Assembly (NCBI RefSeq): GCF_937976265.1
Contig: NZ_CALJRX010000308.1
Coordinates: forward strand, 1 to 15,580
Length of the DNA: 15,580 nt
Source: an uncultured Haemophilus sp.
Lineage (GTDB): Bacteria; Pseudomonadota; Gammaproteobacteria; Enterobacterales; Pasteurellaceae
Reading direction: 5' to 3'
In this document: positions 6,208 to 11,619 of the stretch, one piece after another
How the letters are laid out: each line of letters opens with the position of its first letter
Position numbering within the stretch: position 1 is the first letter of the stretch
Position numbers and translations under genes: made by a program
The notes under the pieces: model-generated
Seen by the model: the letters and a program-made list of their open reading frames with translations, nothing else
Told to the model about the DNA's origin: nothing
Database searches by the model: none

Positions 6208-6240
6208 AAAAAAAGAGCGGTCAAATTTCCGCTCTTTTTT
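6208..6240. terminator. bidirectional terminator between the L36B gene and obgE
   Basis: The stem GAGCGG / CCGCTC (6215-6220 and 6229-6234) is flanked by seven A on the left and six T on the right, so it can end transcription from both sides. It lies between the convergent stops of the L36B gene and obgE. Confidence 0.88.
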
Positions 6241-6250
6241 CATTTAGGCA

Positions 6251-7423
6251 TTAAGGTTTATAGATGAACTCAACGCCTTCTTCATCTTCTTCGTCCCAAT
6301 CATCCCAGTCGTCATCTTCATCATCAAATTGATGTTCTGCGAGCTGTTCTTGATGGTAATCTTCCCATTTGAATTTCACTTCTTCCGGTTTATTTTCTTC
6401 TACTTCCGCATCACGCGGATTCGCTTCAATGAAATCCATAATATCACGACAAAGTGGCGGCACATTTTTACCGGTTGCGGCAGAAATAAGGTGATAGCCT
6501 TCTTCCCAACCAAGACGTTCAGTAATCTCTTGTGCTCGTTCATGCGCCTCTTCTTCAGTCATCGTATCAATTTTATTGAAGACTAACCAACGCGGTTTAT
6601 CTGCCAATTTTTCACTATATTGGAATAATTCTGACTCGATGATCGCAATATTATCTGCCGGATCGGATTCATCAATTGGGTTAATATCCACTAAATGAAT
6701 TAACACACGACAACGTTCCAAGTGTTTTAAGAAACGAATTCCCAAACCCGCACCATCCGATGCACCTTCAATCAATCCAGGAATATCTGCCACTACAAAG
6801 CTATGGCTCTCATCCACTTTCACGACACCTAAACTTGGTACTAAAGTGGTAAATGGATAATCCGCGACTTTTGGTTTTGCGGCTGAAACGGCACGAATAA
6901 AAGTGGATTTACCGGCATTTGGTAAACCTAACATCCCGACATCCGCAAGAAGCATTAATTCTAATAATAAATCGCGTTTTTCCCCTGGTGTACCCATGGT
7001 TTTTTGGCGAGGTGCACGGTTCACTGAAGATTTAAAACGTGTGTTCCCTAAACCATGATAACCACCTTTCGCCACTAACATTTTGGCGCCATGCTTTGTT
7101 AAATCGCCAAGCACTTCTTTGGTGTCATTATCAATTGCACGCGTTCCCACTGGCACACGTAACGTAATATCTTTACCGCGGCGACCTGTACAATCTGAAC
7201 TATGGCCGTTCTCACCGCGTTCTGCGGCAAAACGTTTCGTAAAACGATAATCGATCAAGGTATTTAAGTTTTCGTCTGCAACCAAATAAACATCACCGCC
7301 ATCACCGCCATCACCGCCATCTGGGCCGCCTTTTGGGATAAATTTTTCACGGCGGAAACTTACACAACCGTTTCCACCATCCCCTGCTTCCACACGAATC
7401 AGGGCTTCATCAATAAATTTCAT
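6251..7423 (-). CDS. obgE: Obg-family GTPase ObgE/CgtA
   Basis: An essential GTPase that acts in late assembly of the 50S ribosomal subunit and in stress signalling. The 390-residue protein starts with the glycine-rich Obg fold (about 1-158, including GGPDGGDGGDGGDV at 32-45). The G domain follows, with G1 GLPNAGKST (166-174), switch FTT (191-193), G3 DIPG (213-216), G4 NKID (283-286) and G5 SAA (314-316). The tail (about 367-383) is almost entirely Asp, Glu and Trp, as in other gammaproteobacteria. GGAGAG precedes the ATG. It is the last gene of the rplU-rpmA-yhbE-obgE operon, 27 bases after yhbE, with an uptake sequence in that gap. Confidence 0.98.
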   Translation of the reverse strand: MKFIDEALIRVEAGDGGNGCVSFRREKFIPKGGPDGGDGGDGGDVYLVADENLNTLIDYRFTKRFAAERGENGHSSDCTGRRGKDITLRVPVGTRAIDNDTKEVLGDLTKHGAKMLVAKGGYHGLGNTRFKSSVNRAPRQKTMGTPGEKRDLLLELMLLADVGMLGLPNAGKSTFIRAVSAAKPKVADYPFTTLVPSLGVVKVDESHSFVVADIPGLIEGASDGAGLGIRFLKHLERCRVLIHLVDINPIDESDPADNIAIIESELFQYSEKLADKPRWLVFNKIDTMTEEEAHERAQEITERLGWEEGYHLISAATGKNVPPLCRDIMDFIEANPRDAEVEENKPEEVKFKWEDYHQEQLAEHQFDDEDDDWDDWDEEDEEGVEFIYKP

Positions 7424-7442
7424 AAAAACTCTCCAATATTTA

Positions 7443-7451
7443 ACCGCACTT
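7443..7451 (-). repeat. USS between yhbE and obgE
   Basis: Exact ACCGCACTT on the plus strand; its last base is the first base of the yhbE stop-codon complement. Confidence 0.9.
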
Positions 7452-8368
7452 TACTTTGATTGCGGTAATAACTTATGTCCGATTGCCGACAAAATTGCTC
7501 CGCATACTACAACAAACGCCCCGATATAGCTAATCATATTTAATTCTGGCGCGGCAAAATTATCAGGGCTCGCATAATGCGCAAGATGAGCAAAGAAAAT
7601 AGTAAATAGCGGTACTAAGGTAATCACAACGCTGACTTTAGAAACTTCCCAACGATTAAGGGCTTCAGCATAAGCGCCATAACCAAATAAGGTATTTAAG
7701 CAACAATAAACCAAACAACCAAACGCTAACGGGCTGAGCTCTCTCACTTGGGAAAATTCAGCAACAGGCGTAAATACCAAAAGACAACCAAAATAAATCA
7801 TTAATAAAATTTGTGGTGAACTAAAACGGCGAAGCATTAATTTCTGTGCCATACCATAAGCAACCCAAATTAACGAACCTGCCAGACTTAATAATACGCC
7901 CGTTAAATAGCGGCTTTCTCCTTGAAACCCACCTAGCTTATCATTGAAGAAAAGCACTAACCCTACAAGTAATAAGACTAAACCTATTTTTTGGTGTAAT
8001 CCAAGCTTTTCTTTAAAGACAAAAAGACCACAAATCAACATGCCAAAAGAGGAAAAGTGAATAAAAATTTGAGCCGAAGAAGGATCGATAAAATTAAGTG
8101 AGCTATTAAATAAGAAGAAGTTGCCAGACAACCCTATGACACCAATTACTACCAACCAAATAAATTGACCACCTTTCAAAAATTGTGGCAATTTTTTCTT
8201 ATAGGCAAGCAAAATAAAGAGCGCTAGAAATGCCACAATAAATCGATACCACACGATCGTTTGTGGCGTCATCACGGATAAAACCTGTTTTAACGCAATA
8301 GGTAAAGATCCCCATGCCATCGCTGTAATTAAAGCAAATAGAAATCCTAAAAGAGGTTGTTGTTTCAT
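7451..8368 (-). CDS. yhbE: EamA/DMT-family transporter YhbE
   Basis: A 305-residue inner-membrane protein of the drug/metabolite transporter superfamily. It has two EamA repeats (about residues 5-135 and 150-295) and about ten hydrophobic helices. WGSLPIALKQVL in the first helix and ALNRWEVSKVSVVITLVPLF near the end are typical of the family. The substrate is unknown. The ATG at 8368 was preferred because AAGGAA lies at a suitable distance; an in-frame ATG at 8383 has no ribosome-binding site. Its place between rpmA and obgE is the conserved gammaproteobacterial order, so identification as the yhbE orthologue rests on context as well as sequence. It follows rpmA by 186 bases that contain a terminator hairpin. 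Confidence 0.9.
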   Translation of the reverse strand: MKQQPLLGFLFALITAMAWGSLPIALKQVLSVMTPQTIVWYRFIVAFLALFILLAYKKKLPQFLKGGQFIWLVVIGVIGLSGNFFLFNSSLNFIDPSSAQIFIHFSSFGMLICGLFVFKEKLGLHQKIGLVLLLVGLVLFFNDKLGGFQGESRYLTGVLLSLAGSLIWVAYGMAQKLMLRRFSSPQILLMIYFGCLLVFTPVAEFSQVRELSPLAFGCLVYCCLNTLFGYGAYAEALNRWEVSKVSVVITLVPLFTIFFAHLAHYASPDNFAAPELNMISYIGAFVVVCGAILSAIGHKLLPQSK

Positions 8369-8496
8369 GATGTCTTCCTTCATTTGGCTAAAGCACAGTT
8401 AGGAATTCAGGCAAATTTCATTCTAAGAAATATTGAAGAGAATGAATGACAGTGCCAAGATAACAGATTTGATTAATGATTGTAAATCACGGGTAA

Positions 8497-8536
8497 GAAA
8501 ACAAAGAAAACGCCCCACAGATAATGCGGGGCGTTT
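8497..8536 (-). terminator. terminator or attenuator after rpmA
   Basis: The stem AAACGCCCC / GGGGCGTTT (8508-8516 and 8528-8536) has an 11-base loop. On the minus strand it is followed by T-rich sequence (complement of 8497-8507). It lies 18 bases past the rpmA stop, inside the rplU-rpmA-yhbE-obgE operon. Confidence 0.82.
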
Positions 8537-8554
8537 ATCAAATCAGATGTAAAA

Positions 8555-8812
8555 TTATTCAGTTACAATACTTACGTATTTACGGCTTTTCTCGCCTTTC
8601 ACTTCAAATTTTACTTTACCGTCAGCGGTAGCAAATAAGGTGTGGTCACGACCCATACCTACGTTGTTACCTGCGTGGAATTTAGTACCACGTTGACGTA
8701 CAATGATGCTACCTGCTAATACAGATTCGCCACCGAAACGTTTAACACCAAGGCGTTTAGCTTCAGAATCACGACCGTTACGAGTTGAACCACCAGCTTT
8801 TTTAGTTGCCAT
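8555..8812 (-). CDS. rpmA: 50S ribosomal protein L27
   Basis: L27 sits near the peptidyl-transferase centre of the large ribosomal subunit, where its flexible N-terminus reaches toward the tRNA ends. The 85-residue protein has the usual length. Its N-terminal [23 protein letters not shown] block and the [24 protein letters not shown] segment are nearly identical to the E. coli protein. There is no N-terminal extension of the processed, Firmicutes kind. AGGAGA precedes the ATG. It follows rplU by 20 bases and is co-transcribed with it. Confidence 0.99.
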
Positions 8813-8832
8813 CTACTTGATCTCCTCTGAAA

Positions 8833-9144
8833 TTATGCTTGAATCCCAGTGATTTTCACTTCTGTGAACCACTGACGATGACCTTGTTGTTTACGGCTGT
8901 GTTTACGACGACGGAACTTAACGATTTTAACTTTATCGCCACGACCTTGTGCCACAACTTCAGCCACTACTTTCGCGCCAGCTACTACTGGTGCACCAAT
9001 TTTAACATCTTCACCATTAACGACCATCAACACTGAGTCGAACTCAACTGTTGCGCCAGTTGCAAGTTCAAGTTTTTCTAAACGAACGACTTGACCTTCG
9101 CTCACACGGTGTTGTTTACCGCCACTTTGGAAAACTGCGTACAT
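8833..9144 (-). CDS. rplU: 50S ribosomal protein L21
   Basis: L21 binds 23S rRNA together with L20 during assembly of the large subunit. The 103-residue protein has exactly the E. coli length. It begins MYAVFQSGGKQHRV and carries the L21 signature KFRRRKHSRKQQGHRQ-x-x-T (77-94). The start at 9144 has CGGAGT just upstream; an in-frame upstream ATG at 9198 would add 18 unrelated residues from the leader. It is the first gene of the rplU-rpmA-yhbE-obgE operon. A leader of about 70 bases separates the promoter from the ATG; no clear regulatory hairpin was recognised in it. Confidence 0.99.
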   Translation of the reverse strand: MYAVFQSGGKQHRVSEGQVVRLEKLELATGATVEFDSVLMVVNGEDVKIGAPVVAGAKVVAEVVAQGRGDKVKIVKFRRRKHSRKQQGHRQWFTEVKITGIQA

Positions 9145-9220
9145 AAATACTCCGCTATAATTGTGCTTCTCCGTTACTATTTTCGGTCCGCACTTCAAAA
9201 TTCATATAAATAGGTCGCAA

Positions 9221-9249
9221 ATTCTACGGAAAAAACAACTCGATCGCAA
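9221..9249 (-). promoter_or_regulatory. rplU operon promoter
   Basis: On the minus strand, -35 TTGCGA (complement of 9244-9249) and -10 TAGAAT (complement of 9221-9226) are separated by 17 bases, about 75 bases upstream of the rplU ATG. Confidence 0.6.
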
Positions 9250-9298
9250 GCACTTATTTGCAATAAAATAAAAAAAAGCGCTTTTCCTCGAGTTTAAT

Positions 9299-9327
9299 TT
9301 CAGAAACCTTGAAAAATCGGGTAAAAT
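9299..9327 (+). promoter_or_regulatory. candidate ispB promoter
   Basis: -10 TAAAAT (9322-9327) is well formed; the -35 at 17 bases is weak (TTCAGA, 9299-9304). A uptake sequence follows in the leader. Confidence 0.35.
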
Positions 9328-9329
9328 TC

Positions 9330-9338
9330 ACCGCACTT
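9330..9338 (-). repeat. USS in the ispB leader
   Basis: Exact ACCGCACTT on the plus strand, between the proposed -10 box and the ispB start, with an AT-rich flank on the expected side. Confidence 0.9.
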
Positions 9339-9373
9339 TTCTTTTATATACACAACCATTGAACCAAATGAAG

Positions 9374-10363
9374 ATGAACAAACAAGATTTAATGGATATG
9401 CATGCCATCCAAGCATTAACAGATGCGGATATGCAGAAAGTCAACCAAGCCATTTTAGCACAAATTAACTCAGACGTGCCGATGGTTAATCAGCTTGGTT
9501 TTTATATTGTACAAGGTGGCGGAAAACGTATTCGACCACTTATTGCGGTTTTAGCCGCGAGAGCATTAGGCTATGAAAGTGATAAAGTAGCGACTTGTGC
9601 GACCTTTGTAGAATTTATTCACACTGCTTCTTTATTACATGATGATGTGGTAGATGAATCTGATATGCGTCGTGGCCGCGCAACGGCAAACTCTGCCTTT
9701 GGTAATGCGGCTAGCGTATTAGTAGGCGACTTCATTTATACTCGTGCATTCCAGTTAGTGGCACAGTTACAATCGCTAGATATTCTTCGCATTATGGCAG
9801 ATGCCACCAACGTGTTGGCTGAAGGTGAAGTTCAACAATTGATGAATGTGAATGATCCGGATACCACGGAAGAAAGCTATATGCGCGTGATTTATAGTAA
9901 AACGGCTCGCTTATTTGAAGTGGCAGCACAATCTGTTGCGATTATTGCAGGTGCTGAAAAATCAATTGAAACCGCATTTCAAGAATATGGTCGCTATCTT
10001 GGTACTGCATTCCAATTAGTAGATGATGTGCTAGATTACAGTGCTAATGCAGCCGCATTAGGTAAAAATGTAGGTGATGATTTAGCTGAAGGTAAACCGA
10101 CTCTTCCTTTATTACACGCAATGCGTCACGGCAATCCACAACAAGCCGCGCTTATTCGCGAAGCCATTGAACAAGGCGGAAAACGTGATGCGATCGATGA
10201 AGTGCTTGAGATTATGACAGAACATAAATCCCTCGATTACGTAATGGATCGTGCGAAACAAGAAGCCCAAAAAGCGGTTGATGCCATTGCCTTATTACCT
10301 GAAAGCGAATACAAAAAAGCCTTAATTTCACTGGCTTATTTATCGGTAGACCGAACTTATTAA
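9374..10363 (+). CDS. ispB: trans-polyprenyl diphosphate synthase IspB
   Basis: IspB extends farnesyl diphosphate with isopentenyl diphosphate to make the long side chain of respiratory quinones. With the start at 9374 the protein has 329 residues. It shows both aspartate-rich motifs, DDVVD (90-94) and DDVLD (217-221), plus GGGKRIRP (48-55) and KPT (241-243). These bind the Mg-diphosphates. Chain length cannot be read from the sequence with confidence; octaprenyl is the usual annotation. The start is uncertain: in-frame ATGs occur at 9368, 9374, 9392 and 9398 and a TTG at 9359, none with a strong ribosome-binding site. The ATG at 9392 aligns with the E. coli N-terminus. The gene is divergent from rplU and ends 1 base before queH. 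Confidence 0.95.
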   Translation: MNKQDLMDMHAIQALTDADMQKVNQAILAQINSDVPMVNQLGFYIVQGGGKRIRPLIAVLAARALGYESDKVATCATFVEFIHTASLLHDDVVDESDMRRGRATANSAFGNAASVLVGDFIYTRAFQLVAQLQSLDILRIMADATNVLAEGEVQQLMNVNDPDTTEESYMRVIYSKTARLFEVAAQSVAIIAGAEKSIETAFQEYGRYLGTAFQLVDDVLDYSANAAALGKNVGDDLAEGKPTLPLLHAMRHGNPQQAALIREAIEQGGKRDAIDEVLEIMTEHKSLDYVMDRAKQEAQKAVDAIALLPESEYKKALISLAYLSVDRTY

Positions 10364-10364
10364 T

Positions 10365-11105
10365 ATGACTGAAGAACAAATTCAACCGCAAAGTGCGGTC
10401 GATTCTCAAGCTAAATTTCAAAAACCGCGTAAACAAAAAGTGCGCAAGGATCCCAATGCGCCTTTTATTCGTGAAAAACTTGAATTACCTGAAGGACATA
10501 ATAAGTTACTTCTCCACTCTTGCTGTGCACCTTGTTCAGGTGAAGTGATGGAAGCCATTTTGGCCTCTGGTATTGAATTTACGATTTATTTTTACAACCC
10601 GAATATTCATCCATTAAAAGAATATTTAATTCGTAAAGAAGAAAATATCCGCTTTGCCCAAAAATTCGGGATTCCATTTATTGATGCAGACTACGATCGC
10701 CAACAATGGTTTGATCGCGCAAAAGGCATGGAATGGGAACCTGAACGTGGCATTCGCTGCACCATGTGTTTTGATATGCGTTTTGAAAAAGCGGCTGAAT
10801 ATGCTCATGAACATGGCTTCCCTGTATTTACCAGCTGTCTTGGTATTTCTCGCTGGAAAGACATGGATCAAATCAACGGTTGCGGTCACCGTGCGGCTGA
10901 AAAATATGATGATGTAATTTATTGGGATTACAACTGGCGTAAAGCTGGAGGATCTCAACGCATGATCGAAATCAGTAAACGTGAACGTTTTTATCAACAG
11001 GAATATTGTGGTTGTGTTTATTCTTTACGAGACAGCAATAAATGGCGTGAAGAAACAGGGCGACAAAAAATTGAAATTGGTAAACTCTATTACACGCCCG
11101 ATTAA
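10365..11105 (+). CDS. queH: epoxyqueuosine reductase QueH
   Basis: QueH reduces epoxyqueuosine to queuosine in the anticodon wobble base of GUN tRNAs, the last step of queuosine synthesis. It is the cobalamin-independent alternative to QueG. The 246-residue protein (formerly DUF208) has the full cysteine set: Cys53-Cys54-x-x-Cys57 in HSCCAPCSGE, Cys132-x-x-Cys135 in RCTMCFDMR, Cys158 in TSCLGISRWK, and Cys215-x-Cys217 in EYCGC. Conserved cysteines of this kind ligate an iron-sulfur cluster and a further iron in studied members. The first 40 residues are basic, variable and probably disordered, and contain an uptake sequence. The ATG lies one base after the ispB stop and lacks its own ribosome-binding site, so translation is probably coupled. 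Confidence 0.94.
   Translation: MTEEQIQPQSAVDSQAKFQKPRKQKVRKDPNAPFIREKLELPEGHNKLLLHSCCAPCSGEVMEAILASGIEFTIYFYNPNIHPLKEYLIRKEENIRFAQKFGIPFIDADYDRQQWFDRAKGMEWEPERGIRCTMCFDMRFEKAAEYAHEHGFPVFTSCLGISRWKDMDQINGCGHRAAEKYDDVIYWDYNWRKAGGSQRMIEISKRERFYQQEYCGCVYSLRDSNKWREETGRQKIEIGKLYYTPD
10391..10399 (+). repeat. USS in the variable N-terminus of queH
   Basis: Exact AAGTGCGGT encoding part of Gln-Ser-Ala-Val (residues 9-12) in the non-conserved N-terminal extension. Confidence 0.9.
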
Positions 11106-11113
11106 AAATACAT

Positions 11114-11151
11114 AAAAAAAGAACCGCACTTTCAACATGCGGTTCTTTTTT
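11114..11151. terminator. bidirectional terminator between queH and zapA, with a USS in its stem
   Basis: The stem GAACCGCA / TGCGGTTC (11121-11128 and 11138-11145) has a 9-base loop. Seven A precede it and six T follow, so it works in both directions. It serves the convergent queH and zapA. Confidence 0.92.
11123..11131 (-). repeat. USS in terminator stem
   Basis: Exact ACCGCACTT forming part of the left arm of the queH/zapA terminator. The right arm has the imperfect partner CATGCGGTT, so it is not a full inverted USS pair. Confidence 0.9.
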
Positions 11152-11153
11152 AT

Positions 11154-11459
11154 TTAATCGACGATAAGGCGCCCACCTAATGCATTCTCTAAAGAATGAT
11201 CTAACTGCTGAATTCGCGTACATAACACGTTTTCAATCTGGGCATTTTTATTCTTTTCTTGGGTTAATTCAAAACTTAAATTCAAGGCAACAATAGAAAG
11301 CACACGGTCTAATTGCAATAAACCTGTACGCTCTTTCATTTCAGACACTTGAAGATCTAAATTACGCGCCGCTTGACGCAAAATCTCTTCTTGTTCGGCA
11401 GGGACATTCAAGCGCAGCACTTGCCCTAATACAACAACTTCAACCAGTTTTAATGACAT
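11154..11459 (-). CDS. zapA: cell division protein ZapA
   Basis: ZapA binds FtsZ and cross-links its filaments, helping form the Z-ring at midcell. The 101-residue protein has the family pattern. A small N-terminal domain carries VEVVVLGQVLRLNVPAEQEEILRQAARNLD. A helix and coiled coil follow (about 44-95), with ALNLSFELTQEKN matching the E. coli ALNISYELAQEK block. It is slightly shorter than the E. coli protein at its C-terminus. AAGGGAATAAC precedes the ATG. In many gammaproteobacteria zapA is followed by the 6S RNA gene and fau; here it ends almost at the shared terminator with queH, so neither is present downstream. Confidence 0.95.
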   Translation of the reverse strand: MSLKLVEVVVLGQVLRLNVPAEQEEILRQAARNLDLQVSEMKERTGLLQLDRVLSIVALNLSFELTQEKNKNAQIENVLCTRIQQLDHSLENALGGRLIVD

Positions 11460-11493
11460 GTTATTCCCTTATGTTGAATGCTCAAGTGATCCT

Positions 11494-11522
11494 ATTATGC
11501 CACAGCCAAATGCCTTCGTCAT
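11494..11522 (-). promoter_or_regulatory. candidate zapA promoter
   Basis: On the minus strand, -35 ATGACG (complement of 11517-11522) and -10 CATAAT (complement of 11494-11499) have a 17-base spacer, about 35 bases before the zapA ATG. Confidence 0.4.
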
Positions 11523-11540
11523 AATTTTTACGTTTAATTG

Positions 11541-11549
11541 ACCGCACTT
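11541..11549 (-). repeat. USS between zapA and polA
   Basis: Exact ACCGCACTT on the plus strand. The AT-rich sequence on the expected side fits the extended Hin uptake consensus. It lies between the divergent promoters. Confidence 0.92.
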
Positions 11550-11555
11550 TATCCG

Positions 11556-11585
11556 TTCGCCCCATTTCGCAATTTACGCTATAAT
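11556..11585 (+). promoter_or_regulatory. polA promoter
   Basis: A perfect -10 TATAAT (11580-11585) lies 34 bases before the polA ATG. The -35 region is weak (TTCGCC at 11556-11561, 18-base spacer). Confidence 0.5.
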
Positions 11586-11619
11586 GCGACACTTTTCATT
11601 ATTTTTGAACGGAATATTT

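Noticed and set aside
8369..8383. YhbE start at 8383
   Set aside because: No ribosome-binding site upstream; AAGGAA fits the ATG at 8368.
9145..9198. Longer L21 from an ATG at 9198
   Set aside because: It would add 18 residues absent from the family; the ATG at 9144 has CGGAGT and gives the exact E. coli length.
9274..9285. Palindrome AAAAGCGCTTTT between the rplU and ispB promoters
   Set aside because: Short, simple AT-rich palindrome that matches no operator I know; may be chance.
11584..11619. PolA start at 11584
   Set aside because: This ATG overlaps the -10 box TATAAT, so it would lie upstream of the transcript start.
11460..11619. 6S RNA gene next to zapA
   Set aside because: The spacer is about 160 bases and filled by two promoters and a USS; no long hairpin with a central bulge is visible.
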